Below are positions 27,184-36,113 of a DNA stretch of 64,000 bases, one piece after another. Location: positions 508,079-572,078 of the forward strand of contig NZ_LMER01000001.1 of assembly GCF_001426435.1 (NCBI RefSeq), in the 5' to 3' direction. A program made the translations under genes and the position numbers. Within the stretch, counting starts at the first letter, position 1. Each line of letters begins with the position of its first letter. Under the pieces are notes generated by a model. The model was not told where the DNA came from and made no database searches. It saw nothing but the letters and a program-made list of their open reading frames with translations. Origin of the DNA: Angustibacter sp. Root456 (lineage in GTDB: Bacteria; Actinomycetota; Actinomycetes; Actinomycetales; Angustibacteraceae).

Positions 27184-28219
27184 CGCCGAGCCCCAGGGCG
27201 TGGGAGTCGTGCCGCTCCAAGGCTTCCCGGAGGTCCAGCCCGGGGACTCGCTGGCCGACCTCATTCGCACGGCCCTGGTCGACAGCCACTATGTGCTCGA
27301 GCCGGGCGACGTGCTGGTCGTGTCGTCCAAGGTGGTCTCAAAGGCCCTCGCCCTGGTCGAGACGACGGCCCGTGACGACGTCGTCGCGCGCGAGTCCGTG
27401 CGCGTCGTGGCCACCCGGCGCACTCCTCGCGGCACGGCGAGCATCGTGGAGTCGGCCGCCGGACCCGTGATGGCGGCGGCCGGCGTCGACGCGTCCAACA
27501 CCGCGCCCGGCACGGTGCTCACGCTCCCCCACGACGCCGACGAGGTCGCCCGGCAGCTGCGCCGCGACCTGCGCGCCCTCGGGCTGGCGCTGCACGCCGT
27601 CGTCATCAGCGACACCGCCGGCCGCGCCTGGCGCACCGGCCAGACGGACTTCGCGCTGGGTGCCGCCGGCCTGGTGGTGGTCGACGACCTGCGCGGCACC
27701 ACCGACACGTTCGGGCAGCAGCTCGAGGTCACCGAGCGCGCGGTCGCCGACGAGATCGCGGCGGCGGCAGACCTGGTGAAGGGCAAGGCCTCCGACACGC
27801 CGGTCGCCCTCGTGCGCGGTCTGAGCGCCTTCGTCACCGAGGACGACGGCCCCGGCGCTCGCTCACTGGTACGGACGGCGAGTGACTGGTTCCGCCACGG
27901 CCACGTCGAGGCGGTGCGCCTCGCGCTCGGCGTCGCCGCCGACGCGGTGGAGGCCCCCTCAGTCACGCCAGAAGCGTTGGCCCACAAGGCGAACCGCGCA
28001 CTGCAGGTCGCCCTGGTGGGTCACGACAGCGTCCAAGCGGACGTGACCGGACGCACCGATTGGGTGTCCATCTCGTTGCGCGGCAGCGACTTCGAGCTCG
28101 GGGCCGTCAGCGAACGGCTCCTCGCCGCCCTGTGGGCCGAGGACCTCGCTGGCCAGGTCGAGGGCGACCTCACCGCACCGGAAGGTGCGCTCGTGGTGCG
28201 GGTCGAGGCGCGCGCCTAG
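27176..28219 (+). CDS. F420:gamma-glutamyl ligase, FbiB-like but without the nitroreductase domain
   Basis: A 347-residue protein that adds glutamate to F420-0. The ligase domain is clear: VVPLQGFPEVQPGDSLADLI, LVVSSKVVSKALALVE, ISDTAGRAWRTGQTDFALGAAGL and KGKASDTPVALVRGL. Mycobacterial FbiB (about 448 residues) carries a C-terminal nitroreductase-like domain that reduces dehydro-F420. Here only about 90 residues follow the ligase (VTPEALAHKANRALQVALV ...), with no nitroreductase motifs. Start GTG 27176 overlaps fbiA by 8 bp. Its 3' end overlaps the convergent glycosylase gene by 50 bp. Confidence 0.92.
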   Translation: MPDAEPQGVGVVPLQGFPEVQPGDSLADLIRTALVDSHYVLEPGDVLVVSSKVVSKALALVETTARDDVVARESVRVVATRRTPRGTASIVESAAGPVMAAAGVDASNTAPGTVLTLPHDADEVARQLRRDLRALGLALHAVVISDTAGRAWRTGQTDFALGAAGLVVVDDLRGTTDTFGQQLEVTERAVADEIAAAADLVKGKASDTPVALVRGLSAFVTEDDGPGARSLVRTASDWFRHGHVEAVRLALGVAADAVEAPSVTPEALAHKANRALQVALVGHDSVQADVTGRTDWVSISLRGSDFELGAVSERLLAALWAEDLAGQVEGDLTAPEGALVVRVEARA

Positions 28220-29102
28220 GACGGCGCGGGCCGGCCAGCTGCAGCAGCCGCTGCACGCGGTACCGGTGCGGCCGGTAGGGCTCGAGCAGCTCAGCCAGCC
28301 CGTCGTCGTCCACGGCCTCTCCGGTGAGGGCGAGCCCGATCTCGCGCGGCACGTGGAAGTCGCCGAAGCTCACGGCGTCGGCGTCGCCGTGGGCGCGCTG
28401 ACGCACCTCGGCAGCCGTCCACACGCCGACCCCGGCGATCGAGGTCATCCGCCGCTCGGCTTCGGCCGGGTCGACGTCCAGCGTCTGCTCGAGGCGGCCG
28501 GCGCGTTGCGCGCACCGGACGGCGGTGCCCGACCGCGCGCCGTCGACGCCCGCCTGCAGCCACTCCCACGACGGGATGCGCGCCCACTGCGCGGCGCTGG
28601 GCGGGCAGCGCAGCCCAGACTCCCCTGCCGGCCCGGGCGCCACGGCGCCGAACCGCTGCACGAGCCGTCGGAAGCCACCGAACGCCTCGTGGCCGGTCAC
28701 CTTCTGCTCGATCACCGCGGGCACGAGCGCGTCGATCACGAGCCCGGTGCGCGGCACCCGCCACCCTGGCCGGCGCCGCCGGCACTCGAGCAGCAGGGGG
28801 TGCTCGGGCGCGAACCCGCTGTCGTCGTCATCCGCCCCGAGCAGCGCGGGCGCCGAGTCGACCACCCAGTGCGCGCCCTCACCCCAGCCGCTCACGACCA
28901 CCTCGTCGCCCGCCAGCTGCAGGTGCACGGTGGCTGGGCCGAGAGGCGTCACGCACGCCCGCCAGAAGCTGCCGTCAGCGGCCACCCGATGAGTCGGGTC
29001 ACCAGTCCCGCGCACGAGCGTGCCGAGCGTGCCGACGAGGTCGACCGGCCGGCCGGGACGCCAGCGGCTCACGACGTCCGGCGCAGCGCTCACGCCCGCC
29101 AT
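28170..29102 (-). CDS. DNA-3-methyladenine glycosylase 2 (AlkA-like)
   Basis: A 310-residue base-excision repair enzyme of the HhH-GPD superfamily. Seen: VIDALVPAVIEQKVTGHEA (the helix-hairpin-helix entry), then SIAGVGVWTAAEVRQRAHGDADAVSFGDFHV, where the hairpin and the catalytic Asp region lie. The N-terminal domain is the beta-rich AlkA type. The start is ATG 29102; the frame is open upstream only because it overlies the next gene. Confidence 0.9.
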   Translation of the reverse strand: MAGVSAAPDVVSRWRPGRPVDLVGTLGTLVRGTGDPTHRVAADGSFWRACVTPLGPATVHLQLAGDEVVVSGWGEGAHWVVDSAPALLGADDDDSGFAPEHPLLLECRRRRPGWRVPRTGLVIDALVPAVIEQKVTGHEAFGGFRRLVQRFGAVAPGPAGESGLRCPPSAAQWARIPSWEWLQAGVDGARSGTAVRCAQRAGRLEQTLDVDPAEAERRMTSIAGVGVWTAAEVRQRAHGDADAVSFGDFHVPREIGLALTGEAVDDDGLAELLEPYRPHRYRVQRLLQLAGPRRPRRAPRPAPRAHLPVR

Positions 29103-29231
29103 GGTCTCACCCACCCCCGACGGCCCGGCCCGTACGATGTCAGGGAACAGTGCGGGAACCGCGTGCACACGACCCTCGTTGGCCGTGTGCACGCGCACGA
29201 GACCCCGAGCCCCACGAGCGAAGGACCACCG

Positions 29232-29969
29232 GTGGCAGCGAAGAAGGCCGACGTCGACCGCAAGGCCAAGATCGCCGAGATGCAGCGACAGGCCAAGGCC
29301 GCCGAGCGACGTCGCACGCTCGCGGTGGTGGGGGCCGCCGTCGCGGTGGTCGTCGTGATCGCCGGGGCGGTCACCTTCGCCATCGTGCGCGACACCTCCC
29401 GGGTGCCGTCGGGCAGCCTGGCGAGCCTCGGCGTCCCGGCCGACCAGGCCGCCTGCGACCCCGTGACCAACGACGACGCGTCGGGCGGCGGGGCGCACGT
29501 CGGCCCCGGCACTGACAAGCCCGACGAGACCACGGTCAAGTACTCGACGGTGCCGCCGTCGTCCGGTCCGCACTTCGCCGCGCCCGAGTACCCCGCGCGC
29601 CAGTTCTACACCGCGGCCGACCGGCCGAAGATGGAGAACCTCGTGCACAACCTCGAGCACGGGTACACCGTCCTCTGGTACGACGGCACGGCCACGGCCG
29701 AGCAGATCTCGCAGCTCAAGGCGATCAGCCGTGAGGCCAACGACAGCGCCGAGGCACGCAACAAGTTCATCGTCAGCGCCTGGGACACCGCCTACGGCGA
29801 CTTCCCCGCCGGCAAGCACTTCGCGCTGTCCCACTGGTCGGCCCAGCCCAGCGACCTGAAGAAGCAGACCGGCCACCGCCAGCTGTGCGGCAAGGTCTCG
29901 GGCGAGGTCGTCGCGTCCTTCATCAAGGCGCACCCGGAGAACGAGGCCCCCGAGCCCGGCGCCCAGTAG
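29232..29969 (+). CDS. DUF3105 membrane-anchored protein
   Basis: A 245-residue protein starting at GTG 29232. It begins with a charged helix (ADVDRKAKIAEMQRQAKAAERRR), one membrane helix (LAVVGAAVAVVVVIAGAVTFAI) and then the DUF3105 domain: YSTVPPSSGPHFAAPEYPARQFY and MENLVHNLEHGYTVLWYDG. These His and Tyr residues are conserved and could bind a metal. Often adjacent to a DUF305 gene, which is absent here. Function unknown. Confidence 0.92.
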   Translation: MAAKKADVDRKAKIAEMQRQAKAAERRRTLAVVGAAVAVVVVIAGAVTFAIVRDTSRVPSGSLASLGVPADQAACDPVTNDDASGGGAHVGPGTDKPDETTVKYSTVPPSSGPHFAAPEYPARQFYTAADRPKMENLVHNLEHGYTVLWYDGTATAEQISQLKAISREANDSAEARNKFIVSAWDTAYGDFPAGKHFALSHWSAQPSDLKKQTGHRQLCGKVSGEVVASFIKAHPENEAPEPGAQ

Positions 29970-29976
29970 CCCCACC

Positions 29977-30050
29977 CCGTCGGCAAATTCCCAAGAACTT
30001 GCACGCCTGGGATCGCCCAGGCGTCGAAGTTCTTGGGAATTTGCCGGAGG
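29977..30050. repeat. Large perfect palindrome between convergent genes
   Basis: Two perfect 20-bp arms, CGGCAAATTCCCAAGAACTT at 29981-30000 and its complement at 30027-30046, flank a second 9-bp stem (ACGCCTGGG / CCCAGGCGT) with a 4-base loop. The arms are AT-rich for this genome, and CCCC/GGGG extends them outward. It lies between convergent genes, so it could act as a bidirectional terminator, but its length and base composition suggest a dispersed palindromic element. Confidence 0.85.
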
Positions 30051-30078
30051 GGCTCAGCGGGAGCACATGAGCCGACCG

Positions 30079-30999
30079 TCACCTGGTCATGAGGTGGTTG
30101 CTGCGGTCGTACAGCCACGCGGCCGCCGCGGCGACGACGTCCGAGGCGGTCACGATGAACCGCGAGAGCAAGACGACCGCGGTGGCTCCGGGCCGATCGA
30201 GCGGGCCGGTGAGCAGCAGCACCAGCACCACCTCCCGCAGCCCGATACCCGCCGGCAGCAGGACGGCCACCATGCCGAGCGAGGCCGCGAGCGCGTAGCC
30301 GAACACCGCCGGCAACAGCGCGTCGACGGCGTCGGCCCCCAGGTCGTGCACCAGCACCCACACGTGCAGCCCCAGGCACAGCCAGGTGGCGACGTACGCC
30401 GTCATGGTGACCGCGATGGCCCGGCCCGACAGCCGCTCCTCGAGCGGTGCGCGCTTGACCACCCGCAGCGCCCAGCCGACCAGCGCGTTGAGCACCCGCG
30501 GGTGAAGCACCACCGCTCCGACGGGCACCACCAGCAGGGCGAGCAGGTACCACCGCCCGCCGCCGGACGACAGCAGCGCCGGCAGCGCGAGCACGCCCAC
30601 CCCCAGGCCGGCGAGCGCGCTCAGCCCCATCGACAGCAGCCCGACGACGGCCGTTCGCTTGCGCGGCACCCCGACGGTGCTGGCGACCTCGGTCTGCAGC
30701 ACCACGGTCCACACCGTGCCCGGCAGGTACTTGCCCAGCTGGCCGATGAACAGCACGCCGGACGCCGCGCCCCACCCGAGCGGCGAGCCGAGGTCGGCGA
30801 GCAGCGCCCGCCAGCCGACGAGCGTGAGCACCAGGCCGAGCAGGGCCAGCGCGGACGCCGCCACGAGAGCGCCCACCGAGACGCGCGCCAGCTCGGCGCT
30901 CACCTGGTCCCACGACCGGGCGACGGCCCACACCACCGCAGCGACCACGAGCACCGCCAGGACGATGCGCGCCACCGAGATGACGCGTGATCGGGTCAT
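30079..30999 (-). CDS. Flippase-like/lysylphosphatidylglycerol-synthase-TM family protein
   Basis: A 306-residue integral membrane protein of the UPF0104/LPG_synthase_TM type. Seen: the LGWGAASGVLFIGQLGKYLPGTVW loop, seven or eight helices and the ASLGMVAVLLPAGIGLREVVLV segment, which is characteristic. Such proteins flip or retain lipid-linked glycans. ATG 30999 overlaps the glycosyltransferase stop by 4 bp, which supports a joint role in envelope glycan assembly. Confidence 0.9.
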   Translation of the reverse strand: MTRSRVISVARIVLAVLVVAAVVWAVARSWDQVSAELARVSVGALVAASALALLGLVLTLVGWRALLADLGSPLGWGAASGVLFIGQLGKYLPGTVWTVVLQTEVASTVGVPRKRTAVVGLLSMGLSALAGLGVGVLALPALLSSGGGRWYLLALLVVPVGAVVLHPRVLNALVGWALRVVKRAPLEERLSGRAIAVTMTAYVATWLCLGLHVWVLVHDLGADAVDALLPAVFGYALAASLGMVAVLLPAGIGLREVVLVLLLTGPLDRPGATAVVLLSRFIVTASDVVAAAAAWLYDRSNHLMTR

Positions 31000-32084
31000 G
31001 AGCCGCCGTCCAGCACCGCGTCGAGGTACTGCCGCCACGGCGTCTCGAGGTCGGGTGGGCGCACTCCGCGACGCAGTGCGTGCAGTCGCTCCGGCTCGGC
31101 GAGCGTGCGCAGCGCGTCGGCCAGCGCCGGCACGCTGCCCGGCTCGACGAGCAGGCCGTCGACGCCGTCGCGGACGTCGTGGGTGAACGTGCCGGTGCGC
31201 GTCGCCAGCACGGGCAGGCCGTGAGCGAAGGCGAGCAGGGCGTTCTGCGACGCCGTTGCGGCGCGGTACGGCAGCGCCAGCACGTCGTGCGCCGCCAGCA
31301 GCGGCGCGAGCGCGGGGGCGGGCACGTAGCCGGCGCGCACGTCGACCCGCCCCGCGAGCGCCGGGTCGGCCGCCAGCCGCCGGACCCGCTCGCCCGCCTC
31401 ACCCCACATCTCCCCCGCCACCGTCACCTGCGGCCCCGGTACCTCACGCAGCGCCTCGAGCAGCAGGTCGACGCCCTTGTAGTCGCGCACGACCCCGAGG
31501 GCGAGCAGTCGCAGCGGGCCGTCGGGCGCCGTCCGGTCGACGGGCGCACCACCGGGCAGGTGCGGCGGCAGCGGGGCCTGCACGACGTCCCGCGCCCCCA
31601 GCTCGCAGGCCAACCGGGCCTGCTCGCTCGAGTGGACGACGACGCGGTCGGCCCGCGCGAGCAGTGCCCGCACGAGCCCGGCCGCCCCGGCGTGGGCCTC
31701 GTGCGGCAGCACGTTGTGGGCGATGACGACCACCGGCGTCGAGCGCCCGAGCGCGCGCAGCAGCGCCAGGTGCGCGGGCACCACTGCGGGTACGACGTGC
31801 ACGATCACGACGAGGTCGACGCCGCGCAGCCGGCGACCGGCGCGCCACCACGACGCGGGCCGGGCCCACGACAGGTCGCGGCTCGTGCGAGCGAACGGCG
31901 CGACGTCCGGGATGCCTTGCGGCACAGCCTGTTCGCCCGGATACAGCAGCGACGGGTACAGGTGTGACCACGAGACGAGCTCGACGTCGTGACCGGCCGC
32001 GGCGAGGTGGTGGGCCAGCTCGGTGGTGTGGGCCGCGACGCCGCCCTTGAGCGGGTGGGTGGGGCCGACGACCGCCACCCGCAC
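30996..32084 (-). CDS. GT4 family glycosyltransferase
   Basis: A 362-residue GT-B glycosyltransferase. Seen: VAVVGPTHPLKGGVAAHTTELAHHL (acceptor loop), VVIAHNVLPHEAHAGA, LLALGVVRDYKGVDLLLEAL and the donor site LPYRAATASQNALLAFAHGLPVLAT. Starts at GTG 32084. It is one base away from the GT2 gene upstream, so they form one operon with the flippase-like gene. Substrates unknown. Confidence 0.92.
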   Translation of the reverse strand: MRVAVVGPTHPLKGGVAAHTTELAHHLAAAGHDVELVSWSHLYPSLLYPGEQAVPQGIPDVAPFARTSRDLSWARPASWWRAGRRLRGVDLVVIVHVVPAVVPAHLALLRALGRSTPVVVIAHNVLPHEAHAGAAGLVRALLARADRVVVHSSEQARLACELGARDVVQAPLPPHLPGGAPVDRTAPDGPLRLLALGVVRDYKGVDLLLEALREVPGPQVTVAGEMWGEAGERVRRLAADPALAGRVDVRAGYVPAPALAPLLAAHDVLALPYRAATASQNALLAFAHGLPVLATRTGTFTHDVRDGVDGLLVEPGSVPALADALRTLAEPERLHALRRGVRPPDLETPWRQYLDAVLDGGS

Positions 32085-32085
32085 G

Positions 32086-33015
32086 TCAGACGCCGTCTCG
32101 GGAGCGGACGACGAGGTCCGACAGCAGCGCGAGCGAGCCGATCATCAGCCCCGTGACGAAGAGGAGCACGGTGCTGGCCGGGAAGTAGAACGGGTGACGC
32201 ACCATGTCGACGACGCCCTTGACCACCCCGATGGCGACGAGCCACAGCGCGGGCGGCATGAGCACCTTGAGCGGGTCGAAGTACATCACCATGCGCAGCA
32301 CCTGCAGGATGTAGCGGTAGGCGTCGCGCACGAAGTGGAACTTGCTCTGCCCGGCGCGCTTGGCGTAGGCGATGTCGACGTACTTCACGTCGTGCTGGTT
32401 GCTCAGGAAGGCCAGCGTGATCGTCGTGACGCAGCTGAACCCCGGCGGGAGCAAGCGCAGGTACGGGAGCGCCACCTCGCGCCGGAACGCCCGCAGCCCG
32501 GAGTTGAGGTCGGGGATGCGCTGGTTGGTGAGCCGCTCGGCCACCTTGCGGATCAGCCACTTCGCGGGCACGCGCAGGATCTTGTGCGTGCCCTCCTCGG
32601 TGGTGCGCGCACCGACGACCTGGTCGTACGACGGGTCGTCGTGCAGCAAGGTGACCAGCTCGGGGATGCGCTCGTTCGGGTAGGTCAGGTCGGCGTCGGT
32701 CCACACCACGATCTGCCCGCGCGCCATCTGCGTGCCGATGCGGCGAGCCGTGCCCGACCCGCCGTTGCGCCGGAACGGCACGACCTGCACGTGCGGGAAC
32801 CTCGCTGCGGCCTCGTGCAGCACGGCGAGCGTGCCGTCGGTGCTGGCGTCGTCGATCGCCAGCACCTCGTAGCCGTAGGGGCTCGCGTCGAGAGCGGCGC
32901 AGATGCGTTCGACCTCCGCGAGCACGTGGTCCTGCTCGTTGTAGGCAGGGAGCACCACCGTGACGTACGGCGGGGGCTGGGTGGCCGAAAGCTCGGGGGC
33001 GGGGTGCGCGCTCAT
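32086..33015 (-). CDS. GT2 family polyprenol-phosphate-type glycosyltransferase
   Basis: A 309-residue protein. The GT2 domain has TVVLPAYNEQDHVLAEVERI, AIDDASTDGTLAVLHEA and the metal DAD in VVWTDADLTYPNERI. Two C-terminal membrane helices (PPALWLVAIGVVKGVVDMV and VLLFVTGLMIGSLALLSDLV) place it in the dolichol-/undecaprenyl-phosphate mannosyl or glucosyl transferase group. ATG 33015. Confidence 0.93.
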   Translation of the reverse strand: MSAHPAPELSATQPPPYVTVVLPAYNEQDHVLAEVERICAALDASPYGYEVLAIDDASTDGTLAVLHEAAARFPHVQVVPFRRNGGSGTARRIGTQMARGQIVVWTDADLTYPNERIPELVTLLHDDPSYDQVVGARTTEEGTHKILRVPAKWLIRKVAERLTNQRIPDLNSGLRAFRREVALPYLRLLPPGFSCVTTITLAFLSNQHDVKYVDIAYAKRAGQSKFHFVRDAYRYILQVLRMVMYFDPLKVLMPPALWLVAIGVVKGVVDMVRHPFYFPASTVLLFVTGLMIGSLALLSDLVVRSRDGV

Positions 33016-33050
33016 CGGCGTCGAGCGTACCGGTGAGCGCGCCGCGTCCC

Positions 33051-35084
33051 TCACGTCGCCGGCGCCAGCCACAGGTCGACGCCGAGCGCGGCCGCGCCGT
33101 CGGGACGCCGGGTGAGCAACCGCTGGTCCTCGATGGTGGCGAGGTGCACCACGTGGGTCGGCTCGGCCCCCACCCGCCGCACGGCGTCCGGTGACTCGGC
33201 GGCCACGAGCACGGGGCGGCGCCCGGTGCGGGCGATGGCCTGCGCGAGCGCGAGGACCGTGGCGCGGTCGGCGGGCGTGGCCGAGGTCGCGCGGACGACG
33301 ACGGTGGGCACCGAGCACACGCCGCGCAGCACCTGGGTCCACTCGTTCGCGGCACGGCTGTCGAGCAGGATGGCCGAGTCGGCCGGCCCGAAGGCAGCGC
33401 ACGCGCGCTGCACCGCGGCGACCTCGCCGCGCTCGGTGCGCTGGGTCGCCACGGGCGCCGTCGCCCACGCCGTCGGCGCGAGCACGAGCACGGCACCGGC
33501 CGCGGCCACGAGCCGGGAGGCTGGCCCAGGCCGACGTCGGCGGGTGAGCCGCGTCGCGGCCGCCACAGCGGCGACGGCGAGCAGCACGACCGCCGGCAGC
33601 ACCACCGGAACGAGCCGACGGTCGGCCCACGGGTGGTCGGGCGTGATGCCGGGGCGGTAGAGGGTGAGCAGGGTGGAGCCGACGGCGACGACGGCCACGG
33701 GGGTCCACGCGGGCAGCGGGTCGCCGTCGCGCCAGGCCCGGCCCAGTCGCCACGCGGCGTAGCCGGCACCCGCCAGCGCCAGCACGAGCGCCGGCACGCC
33801 GACCCACCAGCCCACCCACTGCACGGAGTGCTCGGCGTAGGTGCGTCCGCCGTCGACCGCCAGACCCTGCCGAAGCTGCAGCCCAGCCACGACGCGCGCG
33901 CCGGGGTCGGCGGCGCTCTGCCGCACGGTCTGCCACCACGGCCGCGTGGCGAGGGCCAGCCCGGCCACGACCACGGCCAGGGAGAGCAGCAGCGGCAGCC
34001 GCGAGCGCAGCGCGTGGGGCAGCCGCACGCCTCGGCGGGCCAGCAGCACGGCGGACACCGACCCGAGCGCGAGCACGACGGCCCCGGCGGCGAGCGGCAC
34101 GAGCGAGCCGGCGAGCGAGGCGAGGTAGGGCCGCGAGGTGAGCCCCGCGGAGGCGGCCGCGACCACCGTGGCCCCGAGCAGTCCGAGCAGCACCGGCCCC
34201 ACGACGCGGCGCACTGCGGGGCCGCCCGCGACGGCCAACAGCGCCAGCGTGGGCAGCAGCAGCGAGCTCTCTCGCAGGGCGTCGACGCGCACCAGAGCGA
34301 CCCCGCCGGCCAGCGCACCGGCCAGCACCGCGAGGCGCCGCGGCGGTTCGCCGCGCGAGCCGCAGACGGCCACGAGCAGCGCGCCGGCGGCGCACCCCGC
34401 CAGCAGCGCGAGCGGTTCGGAGTAGGTGGCGCGTCCCGCGTGCAGCACCGGTGCGGCGACGGCCAAGGTCGCCGTGGCCGGCACGGCCCACCACGGGCCG
34501 ACGACGCGCACCGCGAGCCCCGCGAACGCCAGCACCGCGGCCCCGAGGACGACGGCGGGCACGAGCAGCAGGCCGGTCCAGCCGCCGAGCCACCACCCCA
34601 CCGACAGCCACACCGTCGTCGCGAGCAGGAACTGCGGCACCACGTGGACGTCGGCGCCGCGCCCTTGCTCGTAGAAGCCGGGCGAGCCGACGGTCACGCC
34701 GGGCCGGCTCAGCAGCGCGGGGCCGCCGATATCGGCCGCGTGCACGTCGACGCGCACCTGGTGCGCGGTGGCGAGGTGCTGACCCGACAACGCGTAGGTG
34801 CCGGCGTCACGTCGCAGCACCACGTGCTCGGCGTGCGTGGCACCGGCCCAGACGCCCGCACCGACGGCCACGAGCACGAGCAGCAGCCCGGCGGCGCGGG
34901 GCACCGGCACGACCGGGACCCACCGGCTGACGACGACGGCGACCACGCCGGCCACCACCAGCACCACTGCGGCCGGCCAGGGCGCCCACCCGCCCAGCAC
35001 CGCGAGGGGGACGGCGGCCGCGGCCACGAGCAGGGCCCACGCCGCCGCGGCGACGCCGCCGCGCGAGACCGCGGTCGACAGCAA
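33051..35084 (-). CDS. Large polytopic membrane protein (glycan assembly, GT-C-like)
   Basis: About 677 residues with a dozen or more hydrophobic helices. It has an early loop VLRRDAGTYALSGQHLATAHQ that carries the Arg-Asp motif of GT-C-type polytopic transferases and a soluble C-terminal region (VVVRATSATPADRATVLALAQ). No exact family is recognised. The start is uncertain: TTG 35084, three bases after the rmlB stop, is the only plausible initiation in the right place. It is translated in tandem with rmlB. Confidence 0.8.
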   Translation of the reverse strand: MLSTAVSRGGVAAAAWALLVAAAAVPLAVLGGWAPWPAAVVLVVAGVVAVVVSRWVPVVPVPRAAGLLLVLVAVGAGVWAGATHAEHVVLRRDAGTYALSGQHLATAHQVRVDVHAADIGGPALLSRPGVTVGSPGFYEQGRGADVHVVPQFLLATTVWLSVGWWLGGWTGLLLVPAVVLGAAVLAFAGLAVRVVGPWWAVPATATLAVAAPVLHAGRATYSEPLALLAGCAAGALLVAVCGSRGEPPRRLAVLAGALAGGVALVRVDALRESSLLLPTLALLAVAGGPAVRRVVGPVLLGLLGATVVAAASAGLTSRPYLASLAGSLVPLAAGAVVLALGSVSAVLLARRGVRLPHALRSRLPLLLSLAVVVAGLALATRPWWQTVRQSAADPGARVVAGLQLRQGLAVDGGRTYAEHSVQWVGWWVGVPALVLALAGAGYAAWRLGRAWRDGDPLPAWTPVAVVAVGSTLLTLYRPGITPDHPWADRRLVPVVLPAVVLLAVAAVAAATRLTRRRRPGPASRLVAAAGAVLVLAPTAWATAPVATQRTERGEVAAVQRACAAFGPADSAILLDSRAANEWTQVLRGVCSVPTVVVRATSATPADRATVLALAQAIARTGRRPVLVAAESPDAVRRVGAEPTHVVHLATIEDQRLLTRRPDGAAALGVDLWLAPAT

Positions 35085-35086
35085 GC

Positions 35087-36061
35087 TCAGCCGCGCTTGA
35101 GGGGCTGCCACCAGTCGCGGTGGGTGCGGTACCACTCGATGGTGTCGGCCAGCCCCTGCTCGAAGGGCACCTGCGGGGCGTACCCGAGCTCGTCGGCGAT
35201 CTTGGTGATGTCGACGCTGTAGCGGCGGTCGTGGCCCTTGCGGTCGTCCACCGGCCGCACGCTGCTCCAGTCCTTGCCGGACGCCTTCACGAGCAGCTCG
35301 GTCAGCTCGCGGTTGGTGAGCTCGGTGCCACCACCGATGTTGTAGATCTCGCCGGGGCGGCCGCCGGCGCGCACCAGCTCGATGCCCCGGCAGTGGTCGT
35401 CGACGTGCAGCCAGTCGCGCACGTTCAGGCCGTCGCCGTAAAGCGGCACCTGCTCGCCGTCCATGAGGTTGGTGACGAACAGCGGGATAACCTTCTCGGG
35501 GTACTGGTAGGGCCCGTAGTTGTTGGAGCAGCGCGTGATGTTGACCGGCAGCCCGTGGGTGCGGTGGTAGGCGCGGGCCAGCAGGTCGCTGGAGGCCTTG
35601 CTCGCCGAGTAGGGCGAGTTGGGCAGCAGCGGCTCGTGCTCGGTCCACGAACCGGACTCGATCGAGCCGTACACCTCGTCGGTCGAGACGTGCACGAACT
35701 TCTCGACGCCGTGGCGCAGCGCGCCGTCGAGCAGCGTCTGGGTGCCCACCACGTTGGTCATCACGAAGTCGGTGGCACCGGCGATGGAGCGGTCGACGTG
35801 CGACTCGGCCGCGAAGTGCACGACCTGGTCGACCTCGGCCATGAGGTCGTCGACGAGTCCGGCGTCGCAGATGTCGCCCTGCACGAACCGCAGCCGCGGG
35901 GAGTCCTCGACCGGCGCGAGGTTGGCCCGGTTGCCGGCGTAGGTGAGCTTGTCGAGCACCACCACGTCCGCCTCGGCGAGGCCGGGGTAGTCCCCCTGCA
36001 CCGCGCAGCGGACGTAGTGCGAGCCGATGAAGCCGGCCCCTCCGGTGACGAGGACCTTCAC
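35087..36061 (-). CDS. rmlB: dTDP-glucose 4,6-dehydratase
   Basis: A 324-residue SDR enzyme for the second step of dTDP-L-rhamnose synthesis. Seen: the Rossmann motif VTGGAGFIGSHYVR, VHFAAESHVDRSI, HVSTDEVYGS, catalytic YSASKASSD and CSNNYGPYQYPEKVIPLF. GTG 36061 gives VKVLVTGG; the open frame upstream has no homology. It is divergent from rmlA with a 52-bp gap that must hold both promoters. Confidence 0.97.
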   Translation of the reverse strand: MKVLVTGGAGFIGSHYVRCAVQGDYPGLAEADVVVLDKLTYAGNRANLAPVEDSPRLRFVQGDICDAGLVDDLMAEVDQVVHFAAESHVDRSIAGATDFVMTNVVGTQTLLDGALRHGVEKFVHVSTDEVYGSIESGSWTEHEPLLPNSPYSASKASSDLLARAYHRTHGLPVNITRCSNNYGPYQYPEKVIPLFVTNLMDGEQVPLYGDGLNVRDWLHVDDHCRGIELVRAGGRPGEIYNIGGGTELTNRELTELLVKASGKDWSSVRPVDDRKGHDRRYSVDITKIADELGYAPQVPFEQGLADTIEWYRTHRDWWQPLKRG

Positions 36062-36113
36062 GGGTGCAACCTCCGGGTGGTGATCGTGACGTGGGACGGT
36101 AGGGTCAGGCGCC

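Noticed and set aside
29792-31402. A 536-codon frame reading through the palindrome and DUF3105 antisense
   Set aside because: Chance open frame; the real genes on both sides are in other frames with clear families.
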